Virus record (IMG/VR): IMGVR_UViG_3300005340_000043
Coordinates: 1-57,914 of that record
Origin: a virus
Direction: 5' to 3' (one strand)
Length of the DNA: 57,914 bases
The position numbers and the translations under genes were made by a program. Below, in pieces: positions 26,185-34,385 of this stretch (the first letter of the stretch is position 1; every line of letters starts with the position of its first letter). Under the pieces are notes generated by a model that saw nothing but the letters and a program-made list of their open reading frames with translations, was not told where the DNA came from and made no database searches.

Positions 26185-27033
26185 TCAGGCGTAGGTGTAC
26201 GTGGACTGCGCGCCAGCGCCGTTCGCGCCAGCCGGAGTGGTGATGACGATGTTGGCCGCACCAGCCGCGTGAGCCGGAGTGATCAGCGTCACCTGCTGGT
26301 TGTTGTCAACCTGCCAGTCGGTCGCGGCAGTGCCGCCCACCGTGACAGCCGTCGCACCGGTGAAGCCGTAGCCCGTGACGATGACGATCTCGCCACCAGA
26401 CGTGGTGCCGCCAGAGTCCGAGATGGAGTATACGACCGGAGCGGCAGGCGTGTCGAGAACCGGAGCAGCGATGGTGCCAGCCGTCTCCCGGTACACGAAG
26501 TCGTAGAGGGCGTCGTTGATCTCGCTGCCGTTCACCAGGCCCGTCACCAGGCAGGGGAACCCAGTGCCAGAAACGGAGGGAATCAGGAATTCACCGTCTC
26601 CCAGCTCGCCCTCGACATTGCCCGTGGACCGGCAGCGGTAGAGGATCGGCTGGAAGTCTCCGCCGTTGTCGTTGATCGCGCGCCCGATCGCGGTGAAGAA
26701 CGGACGAACGTCCAGCGACTTCTTGCGGTATCGGCGCACCTGGTTGGGCGAGATTCCGGTGTCGATGACCACACCGCCTGCGAGGATGGCGTGAGCGTCG
26801 AATGAGATACCGCCCGATTCGAGCTCCCACTCCAGCTTTGCGCCCTGACCGTGCGAGGTGTATAGCTTGTCGTCACCGCGCAGGTCTTCGTAGTCCTCAG
26901 TGTCGTTGAAAGACAGAGTCCGGGAGACCGGAAGGTCGGTCAGGGTGCTACCGAAGGTGTCGGCAGCCAGCGTCGGGTACTTGATCAGCTGGACATCCCG
27001 CAGCCCGTACGGGAGTGCGTTTCCCAGAGCCAT
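26185..27033 (-). CDS. Major tail (tube) protein with C-terminal IPT/TIG Ig-like domain
   Basis: A 282-aa protein. Residues 1-200 match a tail-tube protein by size and by LSFNDTEDYEDLRGDDKLYT and LEWELESGGISFDAHAIL segments. From residue 195 (APAAPVVYSISDSGGTTSGG, then VGGTAATDWQVDNNQQVTLI) a classic IPT/TIG immunoglobulin-like domain is visible. Such domains decorate tails and may bind the host. It is transcribed just after the Com-like gene. Confidence 0.88.
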   Translation of the reverse strand: MALGNALPYGLRDVQLIKYPTLAADTFGSTLTDLPVSRTLSFNDTEDYEDLRGDDKLYTSHGQGAKLEWELESGGISFDAHAILAGGVVIDTGISPNQVRRYRKKSLDVRPFFTAIGRAINDNGGDFQPILYRCRSTGNVEGELGDGEFLIPSVSGTGFPCLVTGLVNGSEINDALYDFVYRETAGTIAAPVLDTPAAPVVYSISDSGGTTSGGEIVIVTGYGFTGATAVTVGGTAATDWQVDNNQQVTLITPAHAAGAANIVITTPAGANGAGAQSTYTYA

Positions 27034-27233
27034 TACTGTTTCCCTCCCTCAGGAGATCGGTACTGACGAGTCGCCAGCAGTTTTCCAGTGCTTGTACTGA
27101 ACCTGTGTAGCACCACCACGTTGCTTCGTTTACCGCAGAAGCGAGAGGGGCACGTAACCTCGATGATGCCTTCATCTATCGAGGGAACGGGCAACTCCCC
27201 GAACTTCTTGTTGCGGCAACGAAGCTCGATCAT
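27033..27233 (-). CDS. Com-like zinc-finger protein
   Basis: A 66-aa protein (MIELRCRNKKFGELPVPSID, then CPSRFCGKRSN) resembling Mu Com-type zinc fingers. The ATG overlaps the stop of the preceding gene and the TAA overlaps the ATG of the major tail gene (TAATG). In phage Mu, Com activates translation of mom; here its place suggests a minor structural or translational-coupling role. Confidence 0.6.
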   Translation of the reverse strand: MIELRCRNKKFGELPVPSIDEGIIEVTCPSRFCGKRSNVVVLHRFSTSTGKLLATRQYRSPEGGKQ

Positions 27234-27649
27234 CAGTGAACCGTGCTTCCTGCCATCTCCCCGCCAGAGCCACCGCTGGTCACCGTACCGGTCGGCGCGG
27301 CACCACCGGGGGCGACAGAGGGGTCTGAGTTGTCCGCAGAGACGTTGTCGTCGCCGTTGGCCCACGCGATCACGTCGATGGGGTTCTCAGTCGTCTGAGC
27401 GAGCGCGGAGGGGGTCATGTCGGTCTGCTGCGGTTGCGGAGTGAAGTCCTCGTCCCCGCCGGTGATGACGAAGTTCGGATCCGACTCGATCGCCTTCCGA
27501 ATCTGATCCTCGGTGAACGCGTCCAGAGGGACAGCGAATCCGTTCTGCGCTGACCACTGCACCGTGTCTGCGGAGATGCCGACCGATCGCCAATCCTGGG
27601 CAGTGATCTGCCGGATGTGGGCCAGGCCGATGTACGTTACGTAGCGCAT
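27233..27649 (-). CDS. Head-to-tail region protein of unknown function
   Basis: A 138-aa protein. The start MRYVTYIGLAHIRQITAQDW has an AGAGGAAT ribosome site. The first 80 residues look globular; the Gly/Ser/Thr-rich tail (GGAAPTGTVTSGGSGG) is probably flexible. Position between tail terminator and tail tube suggests a minor head/tail component. Confidence 0.6.
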   Translation of the reverse strand: MRYVTYIGLAHIRQITAQDWRSVGISADTVQWSAQNGFAVPLDAFTEDQIRKAIESDPNFVITGGDEDFTPQPQQTDMTPSALAQTTENPIDVIAWANGDDNVSADNSDPSVAPGGAAPTGTVTSGGSGGEMAGSTVH

Positions 27650-27661
27650 ATTCCTCTCCCC

Positions 27662-28051
27662 TTACTGGCCCGATCCAACCAGCACGAAGCCAGTGTTCCG
27701 AGCGATTGTCCTGTGACCGTCGTCGGTCAGGTCTTCGCTGTCGCCTGTCCACTCCACCCCTTGCAACCAGCCGTTGGCATCTCGACTGGAAATCAGGGTT
27801 GGAATCAGAGTCCGAAGACGAAGAATGATGTTATCTATCTTCGTGTAATCTCCGGGCTTGTCGTGCACCCATATTACGAGGGATCTCCGAGTTGAGACGT
27901 CTAGTCCCTCATCGTTTCTACCCCACCGCAGTTGAAGAAAAGGCCGGGCAGAAGGAGTATCCACATCCACTGCAAAGGACGAAGGCCCTGTAATCCCAAG
28001 GCTATTCAACGTAGAATCCCCGATGATCGCCTGGTAAACCAAAGTCCTCAT
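27662..28051 (-). CDS. Tail terminator-like protein
   Basis: A 129-aa protein at the tail-terminator position, following the HK97 gp10-like gene and overlapping it by four bases. Motifs include ARPFLQLRWGRNDEG and a beta-rich core (SLVIWVHDKPGDYTKIDNII). It probably caps the tail tube and joins it to the head connector. Confidence 0.7.
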   Translation of the reverse strand: MRTLVYQAIIGDSTLNSLGITGPSSFAVDVDTPSARPFLQLRWGRNDEGLDVSTRRSLVIWVHDKPGDYTKIDNIILRLRTLIPTLISSRDANGWLQGVEWTGDSEDLTDDGHRTIARNTGFVLVGSGQ

Positions 28052-28416
28052 GATGTCTTCACCGCCCGGTTAACCGCTGCCGCAATGTCCGCAGCCAATC
28101 GCGGAGCAATTTCCACCAGCGTAGGACCGATGATCGCGTACTTACCTGACCACCGAACTTCAAGCCAGAACGTATAAGGCATCGTTCCGTAGACTGTCAG
28201 CTCGTGCCGAACCATGTTCTCTGCATCATGCTGGGCGAAGAGACCGTTTCGAGCGTTACCCGTTCGGTCAGTCCACGGAGCATTTGTCCGAGCATAGGTC
28301 TCGGCCACGGCCTCATAGTTGTCAAATACCAAGTCTACCGCAGCATCCACCCGGGGCAGCAATTCCTTCAACCGGGGGGTGAGCGAGTCAAAAACGAACG
28401 TTCCCTTACGTGCCAT
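28048..28416 (-). CDS. HK97 gp10-like head-tail connector protein
   Basis: A 122-aa protein whose pattern (ETYARTNAPWTDRTGNARNG) and later H and Y motifs (VYGTMPYTFWLEVRWSGKYA) match the HK97 gp10 family. It sits between head closure and tail terminator, as in the family. Start and stop overlap the neighbours by 1-4 bases. Confidence 0.82.
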   Translation of the reverse strand: MARKGTFVFDSLTPRLKELLPRVDAAVDLVFDNYEAVAETYARTNAPWTDRTGNARNGLFAQHDAENMVRHELTVYGTMPYTFWLEVRWSGKYAIIGPTLVEIAPRLAADIAAAVNRAVKTS

Positions 28417-28805
28417 CAGGGTCTCGCCCCCCGAGGAATGTGCCGGGAAACGAAGGCTTTGGTCATGTAGTCCCAGCCCTCAGAGAATCCGATCACATCG
28501 TAGCGAGTTGTATCTGCATCCACCCAGTAGTCCCCGACGGCTATCGCCATGTCGTGTGGTCCAATGAGATGGAAGTCAGCGATACGTTCCACACCCGCTA
28601 CGGTCAAGGCAGGGCGCTGGTCGTACGAGAGAGCGGATAGCTTGAATGTCTGCGCAGCTCGAGCGGTTCCTTCAGTCTCCTGGAATCCGCCATTTGGCTG
28701 CTCCACTCGCGTGACTGGAATCAACTGCGCTGTAGTCGGATCGTCAGCGATGAATGCCGCAGTGGACGATCGAAGCGCAGCGAGAGTCACGGAGTTGGCG
28801 GTCAT
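28416..28805 (-). CDS. Head closure/stopper-like protein
   Basis: A 129-aa protein with beta-rich stretches (ADFHLIGPHDMAIAVGDYWV, YDVIGFSEGW) typical of the head-closure (gp16/gp9-type) proteins. It lies between the adaptor and gp10-like genes. Assignment mainly by position. Confidence 0.65.
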   Translation of the reverse strand: MTANSVTLAALRSSTAAFIADDPTTAQLIPVTRVEQPNGGFQETEGTARAAQTFKLSALSYDQRPALTVAGVERIADFHLIGPHDMAIAVGDYWVDADTTRYDVIGFSEGWDYMTKAFVSRHIPRGARP

Positions 28806-29110
28806 ACCCGTTCGATCTCCACCGTGAAGGAACGACCATTGGCAGTCGTCGAGTCTTCCTCGGTACCAGATGCGTTGGCCATCTCCAGGTATCCCTTGCG
28901 AAGGCCACTCAAAGCCCGACTGGACCCAGATTCGGTGATGTCCACCAACCCCGACACAGCAGCGGCCTTCTCGCGCCAGACTTGCTTTACAGCGGGATCC
29001 ATACCCAGGTCGTCGATCATGCCGCCCAGGAGTGAGTCCGTGTAGACGGGATCATCGGAGTCTAGTGCCGTCATTCGCCGGAGCATTGCAATTTCGCTGG
29101 TAGTCGCCAT
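28802..29110 (-). CDS. Head-tail adaptor-like protein
   Basis: A 102-aa helical protein (MATTSEIAMLRRMTALDSDD; IDDLGMDPAVKQVWREKAAA) at the position of the HK97 gp6-like adaptor. It starts after a noncoding gap holding a terminator, so its expression may need readthrough or a nearby promoter. Assignment by size and position. Confidence 0.62.
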   Translation of the reverse strand: MATTSEIAMLRRMTALDSDDPVYTDSLLGGMIDDLGMDPAVKQVWREKAAAVSGLVDITESGSSRALSGLRKGYLEMANASGTEEDSTTANGRSFTVEIERV

Positions 29111-29193
29111 CGGGATTCACCTCCAAACTCTGAGATGACCCCATCGTATCACCATACACGGAAAGAGCCAGTTAGCTCAGAAACTCACAGAGA

Positions 29194-29223
29194 AGCCCGG
29201 CAGGGCGCTCCCGCTGCCGGGCT
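29194..29223 (-). terminator. Terminator-like hairpin after the capsid-gene cluster
   Basis: AGCCCGGCAG (29194-29203) pairs perfectly with CTGCCGGGCT (29214-29223) around a 10-base loop. On the minus strand it is followed by TTCTCTGTGAGTTT. It may reduce transcription from capsid genes into connector genes. Confidence 0.7.
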
Positions 29224-29241
29224 CCTCTTTCCCGAGAGAGG

Positions 29242-29685
29242 TTAGTCCTCGGATGGCTCCGGTACTTCCGGGTTCTCGGAGTCCCACAGTCGCAGACCCT
29301 TGATCAGGTCGGACTTGGTCACGGAGCCATTCTTACCGGTCCCGATGACCTCCACCTGGGGAGTGTCGGCCATCGTATTCCGGGTCTCCACCTCCTCCTT
29401 CAGATCGGAGACGGTCCACGTGTCGTAGTCGTCTTCGACCTGGGGATCGGCCTGGGTCGGATCGATCTTGATCGGCCCGTCGCCGGTCTCCGCCGGAGTG
29501 TTGGCCCGCGCATTGGGGTCAAGCGCGGACTGGGTTGCCGTGTCCTCGGGAACCTCGATCTCGGGGACCTCGGCATCGAACTGGGCCTGATGCGCAGCAA
29601 TCTGCTCCTCGGTCCGAATGCCAGCCGCCCGAACCCAGGCGACATCATCGTCCGAGAGCTTCTCGTCCCAGTTGAGCTTCCGCAT
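29242..29685 (-). CDS. Capsid-region protein with HeH/Rho-N-like domain
   Basis: A 147-aa acidic protein. The start MRKLNWDEKLSDDDVAWVRA is helical; YDTWTVSDLKEEVETRNTM and GSVTKSDLIKGLRLWD resemble the HeH/LEM-like domain seen in small capsid proteins of actinophages. It directly follows the capsid gene. It may join the head or connector. A longer competing frame to 30558 reads through the capsid gene and is rejected. Confidence 0.7.
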   Translation of the reverse strand: MRKLNWDEKLSDDDVAWVRAAGIRTEEQIAAHQAQFDAEVPEIEVPEDTATQSALDPNARANTPAETGDGPIKIDPTQADPQVEDDYDTWTVSDLKEEVETRNTMADTPQVEVIGTGKNGSVTKSDLIKGLRLWDSENPEVPEPSED

Positions 29686-29699
29686 GTCATCCCCTCCGA

Positions 29700-30989
29700 T
29701 CAGGCGTAGATCGCCGGGACAGTGTAGGTGCCGGAAGACGTCAGCTGCATGAGGATCGCGCCGCCACGCTGCCGGACGCCGGAACCGAAGCCCGTGACCC
29801 AGTACGAGTCGATCAGCGGGTAGTCGGCATTCCGACCCTTGACCAGCCGCAGACCACGGAGGTTGGTGTCCGCGTGCTGCCGCAGGCCGATCGGGTTGTT
29901 GAGGTTGTCCGTGCCGCCGGTCGCGAAGCTGGCCAAGTAGTCGGTCGGCATGTAGTCGTCGGCCACGACCAGCAGCGGACCGTAGGAACCGGTGACCGTC
30001 AGACCGCCCAGCGAGTTCGGAACCTGACCCGCACCAATGACCTGCGTGGTCGTCGGCACGATCTGACCAGGCTGACCCTGCGCGGGGATGAAGTCGTACC
30101 GGCCGTAGTTGCCGCCGACCGCCTGCACCGCGTTGACTGCCGAACGGAAGTTGCGGATCTGGTTCGCCAGGGCGGTGTTCACCATGACGACCAGTCGGTA
30201 GCCGTTCTCTTGCGAGTATCCGTGGCTCGCGAAGTCGTCGATCACCATCGTGTCGAGGTCCTGCGCTTCGAGCACGGAGTTCGCGCCGGAGGTCTTGTAG
30301 TGCGTGTGGCTGCCGCTGAACGTGTTGTTCTTGTACGCAGGCGGGACCGTGCCGTCGGCGTTGTAGAACTTGTACACGTTGTAGTTGTTGCCGTTGATCG
30401 TGGCGGTGAGGTTGGTCGGGTTGAACAAGGTCTTGAGAACCTGGTTCAGAAGAAGCCGCCAGTAGGCCTCGACAGCGGCGTTTCCGACGGAGTTGACCAT
30501 GGCCTCCGTGGCATCGGCCAGGTACTGCCACGTGTACCGCGAGCCCAGGTCGTACCACTTGAACGTGTAGCCGAGCTGGAAGTACGTCGGCTGGATACGC
30601 GAGCCGACGGGCACACCAAACTCGGTGGCCTCCTCGAAGTCAACGCCCTGACCAGGCTGAGTCACGGTCTCGGTGTTCTGCGTGACACCGAAGGTGAGGA
30701 AGTTGATCAGGTTCTGACGCGGCTGGTTCACCGCATTCAGAAGATCCATGAAGTTGTTCCAGACCTCATTGAGGTCCGTGCCGTCAGCAGTCCGAGTGAC
30801 CACATCCGCGTTGGTGTGGAAACCCAGCCGGTTGGCACCACCGGCGACGCCGGGCAGAATGCCCAGGGACCGCAGATCCACCAGTTCGTGACCGGGCATG
30901 GCAACGCCCGAGTGCAGGCCGGGGAACACCATGTCAGGAACGACGAGGCCCCGCTTGTTCAGCGTAAGGGCCGGACGAGAGATGTTCAT
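29700..30989 (-). CDS. Major capsid protein
   Basis: A 429-aa protein at the capsid position after scaffold and decoration genes. It has an abundant neutral composition, long helix (YWRLLLNQVLKTLFNP) and TDNLNNPIGLRQHADTNLRG and GVRQRGGAILMQLTSSGTYT at the C-terminus, as in HK97-fold capsid proteins. No N-terminal protease domain is visible, and there is no separate maturation-protease gene; scaffolding is likely the 295-aa protein upstream. Confidence 0.9.
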   Translation of the reverse strand: MNISRPALTLNKRGLVVPDMVFPGLHSGVAMPGHELVDLRSLGILPGVAGGANRLGFHTNADVVTRTADGTDLNEVWNNFMDLLNAVNQPRQNLINFLTFGVTQNTETVTQPGQGVDFEEATEFGVPVGSRIQPTYFQLGYTFKWYDLGSRYTWQYLADATEAMVNSVGNAAVEAYWRLLLNQVLKTLFNPTNLTATINGNNYNVYKFYNADGTVPPAYKNNTFSGSHTHYKTSGANSVLEAQDLDTMVIDDFASHGYSQENGYRLVVMVNTALANQIRNFRSAVNAVQAVGGNYGRYDFIPAQGQPGQIVPTTTQVIGAGQVPNSLGGLTVTGSYGPLLVVADDYMPTDYLASFATGGTDNLNNPIGLRQHADTNLRGLRLVKGRNADYPLIDSYWVTGFGSGVRQRGGAILMQLTSSGTYTVPAIYA

Positions 30990-31006
30990 GTCAGTCAGGT
31001 CCCTTC

Positions 31007-31432
31007 TCAGCCCTGGAACGAGCCGAAACGGACCACGAGGCGGCCTGCCTCGACAGTCGAGCCGACATAGGCCGCATTCGTCCCAGCCGCCGGAGCGGTG
31101 GCCGTGAGACGAGAAGCGGTGGTGTCCAGGTAGTACTTGGTGCCAGCGACCGGGCTGCCGGTCTGAAGGTCGTTCGCATCCAACTCGACGATCTCTCCGC
31201 CGGTCATCACGTCCACCGGGGTACCCGCATCCTTGGCGCTCGGCAGGCAGACCACACCGACGGCGGAAACCGCAGTCGTAGCCTTGATGAGACGGCCGGA
31301 ACCGTTGAGTGCGACCACGATCACGCGGTTCAAGTCGGACACGCCGGAAGGCCCTGAGGTGGCATTCCAGGCCGCATTCAGCGGCGCACGGAATCCACCG
31401 GCCAGAGGCGCATACTTATCGATTCGGCTCAC
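31007..31432 (-). CDS. Capsid decoration/DUF2190-like protein
   Basis: About 141 aa from a GTG with AAGGGAG upstream; an ATG at 31447 is another option. The segments GGRLIKATTAVSAVGVVC-like and VAGTKYYLDTTASRLT are characteristic of small beta-rich decoration proteins. It lies between the scaffold and major capsid genes. It probably trims the outside of the head. Confidence 0.65.
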   Translation of the reverse strand: MSRIDKYAPLAGGFRAPLNAAWNATSGPSGVSDLNRVIVVALNGSGRLIKATTAVSAVGVVCLPSAKDAGTPVDVMTGGEIVELDANDLQTGSPVAGTKYYLDTTASRLTATAPAAGTNAAYVGSTVEAGRLVVRFGSFQG

Positions 31433-31516
31433 GTCCACTCCCTTCATTGTCTTGGGAACGTAGCCCTTTTGTTCTTCGTTTTCCGTTAGGCCACAGACCA
31501 TTCCGGAGAGTGAACG

Positions 31517-32404
31517 TCACATGCGGTTGAGGACCGGAAACTTCTTCGCGAGCGCAGCCCGATTCGTAGAAGACCGAGTTCCCTTTCGCTTGCTGTTCTG
31601 GGTGTTTGCCGATCGACGCGAGCCCGGCTCGTCGTCTTCTTCATCCTCATCATCGTTGGTGTCTTCGGTCGACTTCCGGCCTCGAGCCTTCTTGTCGTCC
31701 TCAACCTTCTTGACGAGGTGTGGCTTGCGCTTGGCGAGATCACGAAGACCGCGCCGGAGTTCGCGCTCATCCACGTTACCATCCTCGTCAACCACATCGT
31801 CAAAGAGCCCCGAACGCTCTGCCAGGGCAAACGCGTCCGAAGGGTCCACCCAGTCGACGGTGTTGGACTTGAAGAAGGCGAGCTGAGCGGTCATCACCCG
31901 AACGTTCTCTTCGAGCGTCGTGTTCTTGTCCCGCAACTCCGTGATCGTACGAGTGGCCACCTCGTCCGGAGTCTTGTTCTCGTCCTCGATCGCTTGGAGT
32001 CGCTCCTTCAGCTCGTTACGCTGGCGCTCCGCCTCTCGAAGTCGAAGTCGATATCGCTTGGCTTGCTCCGACACCTTGTGGACGCGAGAATCTTCCTCGT
32101 CATCCTCATCCTCGTCGTCTTTCTTGGACGACTTCTTTGACGACTTCTTGGAGGATTTGGAATCCTCGTCCTCATCCTCCTCTTCGTCGTCTTCTTCGTC
32201 CTCGTCCTGATCGTCTTCGTCGTCACGACCAGTGAAGTGAGGGTCATCGGTGTCGGTGTCGTCTGGCGCTGCCCCGATAACGGGCCACACGGCCGATCCG
32301 TTCTTCAGGTACCCGAGCGGGACCAGCAATTCGCCAGTCTTGGGGTGACGCTTGCCAGACAGGTTCGCGGAACGCATGCCCGGCTTCGTGAGTCGCAGAC
32401 TCAT
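31517..32404 (-). CDS. Scaffolding protein
   Basis: A 295-aa protein from ATG at 32404 (CTGGGAGC upstream); a longer frame to 32575 lacks a good start site. Residues 55-110 are extremely acidic with KSSKKSSKKSSKK patches, then a long coiled coil (AKRYRLRLREAERQRNEL and following), and a basic C-terminus (RRSANTQNSKRKGT). This is the usual layout of phage scaffolds, and its position before decoration and capsid genes agrees. Confidence 0.82.
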   Translation of the reverse strand: MSLRLTKPGMRSANLSGKRHPKTGELLVPLGYLKNGSAVWPVIGAAPDDTDTDDPHFTGRDDEDDQDEDEEDDEEEDEDEDSKSSKKSSKKSSKKDDEDEDDEEDSRVHKVSEQAKRYRLRLREAERQRNELKERLQAIEDENKTPDEVATRTITELRDKNTTLEENVRVMTAQLAFFKSNTVDWVDPSDAFALAERSGLFDDVVDEDGNVDERELRRGLRDLAKRKPHLVKKVEDDKKARGRKSTEDTNDDEDEEDDEPGSRRSANTQNSKRKGTRSSTNRAALAKKFPVLNRM

Positions 32405-32406
32405 CG

Positions 32407-32634
32407 TTAGCTCCCAGGGGTTGCTTCTTGAAAGTTCTTCCAGTCCTCGAACTCGGGTTCGGTACCCGGTGCGAACTCCCACACTATCGTATTTTTCTGA
32501 CTCTTCGTTGGAGTCGTGTGGGACCCTCCATCGAGAATGAACCGCTCTGGGATTCCCTCCTGGAAGGCATCGCAAGTGGAGTCGGAAATCCTGTGAATGC
32601 AGGAGTCACAGATGCTCGGCAGATTCTGACTCAC
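32407..32634 (-). CDS. 75-aa Cys-rich protein
   Basis: Begins MSQNLPSICDSCIHRISDST with C-x2-C and a further Cys eight residues on, then an acidic tail (PEFEDWKNFQEATPG). It sits between the metallopeptidase and scaffold genes, overlapping the former by four bases. It may bind zinc; function unknown, perhaps a chaperone or minor head protein. Confidence 0.65.
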   Translation of the reverse strand: MSQNLPSICDSCIHRISDSTCDAFQEGIPERFILDGGSHTTPTKSQKNTIVWEFAPGTEPEFEDWKNFQEATPGS

Positions 32635-34385
32635 TTGATTCTCCCCTCAATGAGTCCCTTCAAGACGTCACCCAGCTTCTTGATCTTTGGCCGAGGACGA
32701 GGGTTCATCGTATACTCGGCCCAAACTTCGGCGATTAGTTCGTTCGCGTTGGTAGTTCCGTACTTGCTAACGGCAGATTTCAGCTTCTTCTTGTTGTCCG
32801 GATGCTGAACAACTCTATCAAGCTGGCCAACCCCCCAGAAGGGAACATCTCCCCCGTAAGGATTCTTTAGGTTAAATTCCTCGACGAGGGTATTTGCCAG
32901 GATCTTTCGCTGATTCGGAGTCATTTTGAAATCAGTGAGGAAGGCATGGCCCATCTCGTGAGCAATGGTTTGCTCTATGCCCTGGCCACCCTTCGTAAAC
33001 CACCCTGACTCCATTGAGTAGTTTACGGCATCACCCTTGTTATGCATGTCTTTATGCAGGTGGATTTTGCCATCGTGCATACAGACCGCGAAAGTACCTT
33101 CGTGTATCTGAAGAGCCTTCCCCCGAGTACTTTCGGGATCAGGAAGATTATTATCGATCGACTTGATTCGAGTAATCTTCCCTCCCACGTGGTCAGACTG
33201 GATCTTAAGAACACGATCCACAGCGGCCTTTACACGAGGATCGACATTTACTGCGCCTTGGACCTTAGCCAATCCGACGGTATCCGGAGTAGTGGGGGTG
33301 GGTACACTCCCGGTATCAGCTACCTTCTTAGCCACCACTTTCGGAGCGGCAGGCTTGACGTCCGTAGCCTTGGGTCCTGAACCACCCGACCCCTTACGCG
33401 GGTAAACATGGTTAGGAACCCCATACTGAACCAGCATGTTATCGATGACTTTGTTGGTGTCTTCTTCAGATAGCTTACTGCCCTTCACGATGAAGTCACG
33501 ACTCGCACCCAAGCGAAGAGCATTCTGGATCTTCACCAATTGCAACTGTCGAGCAGCACTACCAGTGACGGAACCCTTTCCAGTAGCCGGTGGAATGAAG
33601 TCTGTCATGTGACCGGCCTCTGGGACCTTGTCCGGGTTTGGCTGCTTAGGTCGAACGCTGATCGTTCCAGAACGAGGAACGGCATCGATTACCTTGCCGT
33701 TCTTGTCCACGAAGATTAGTGTGCCACCAACAGCACTAGACCCTGATTCCACAGATCCAACTTGATTCCAAGTACCGTCTGGTCCCCGAATCTCCATTAC
33801 TTCGGCATTGAAATCTCCCGGAGAAATCTTTCGCTCACCCGGAACAGGAAGTGGAGCAGGGAATGGCGTCTTCGAGGGCATATCCCGAACGGTAATTCTC
33901 TCGTTCGGGGAAGCCTCACGAATCAGATTTCCCTCTGCATCTCGGAATGAGTACTGACCACCCCGCGCACCAGCCGATCGAGATCCACCACCAGGAGCCT
34001 TGATGAAAGTGGCTACCGTACGCCAGTTCCCCTTACCATCCTTGATCTGCATCTTGGTCTTGTCAAAATGCTTAGGAGTGATATCCCGCTCACCCCCAGT
34101 TGCCGTCGGGGCCTCGGGCTTCTTAGCCGTTGGAGGCTTGGGGTCGCCGTGGTCCTTCGGTACCGTCGGCCCCTTCTTCACCGGAGGAGCAGCCGGTGGC
34201 TTAGGAGTCTTCGGAGTAGTGTTCACCGGACCTCGAGGGACGTGTGGCTTCTTGTCATTGTCACCCTTCTTGGCTACCGGCGCATCACCGCCGATCTTGC
34301 CAATGAAGCCCGTACCTCCATTTGCCCGGCAAAGCGCCCGAGCCTTGGGAGTGGACGGATGGGGATGTCCGGTGTGGTCGATCAC
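32631..34385 (-). CDS. Virion-associated zinc metallopeptidase with N-terminal HP/TP motif
   Basis: A 584-aa protein. The C-terminal domain has HEMGH (476-480) and a downstream ELIAEVWAEYT near 549-559 supplying the third ligand, so it is a zincin/gluzincin-type peptidase with likely active residues. The N-terminus IDHTGHPHPSTPKARALCR is the same short His/Cys motif as in three plus-strand genes. Between lie low-complexity Pro/Lys/Gly-rich linkers (residues 35-110) and two similar beta-rich modules (ERDITPKHF, ERKISPGDF), suggesting repeats. It follows MuF directly; such effectors are known on MuF-type head proteins. It may be ejected with DNA or mature the head. Confidence 0.8.
   Translation of the reverse strand: MIDHTGHPHPSTPKARALCRANGGTGFIGKIGGDAPVAKKGDNDKKPHVPRGPVNTTPKTPKPPAAPPVKKGPTVPKDHGDPKPPTAKKPEAPTATGGERDITPKHFDKTKMQIKDGKGNWRTVATFIKAPGGGSRSAGARGGQYSFRDAEGNLIREASPNERITVRDMPSKTPFPAPLPVPGERKISPGDFNAEVMEIRGPDGTWNQVGSVESGSSAVGGTLIFVDKNGKVIDAVPRSGTISVRPKQPNPDKVPEAGHMTDFIPPATGKGSVTGSAARQLQLVKIQNALRLGASRDFIVKGSKLSEEDTNKVIDNMLVQYGVPNHVYPRKGSGGSGPKATDVKPAAPKVVAKKVADTGSVPTPTTPDTVGLAKVQGAVNVDPRVKAAVDRVLKIQSDHVGGKITRIKSIDNNLPDPESTRGKALQIHEGTFAVCMHDGKIHLHKDMHNKGDAVNYSMESGWFTKGGQGIEQTIAHEMGHAFLTDFKMTPNQRKILANTLVEEFNLKNPYGGDVPFWGVGQLDRVVQHPDNKKKLKSAVSKYGTTNANELIAEVWAEYTMNPRPRPKIKKLGDVLKGLIEGRIK

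Noticed and set aside
29242-30558. 438-aa minus ORF reading through the capsid gene in another frame
   Set aside because: Only the last 147 residues, from a proper ATG at 29685, look like a gene.
29874-31070. 398-aa plus-strand ORF opposite the major capsid gene
   Set aside because: It mirrors a high-G+C coding strand; composition (Val/Arg/His-rich) and lack of a ribosome site indicate a shadow.
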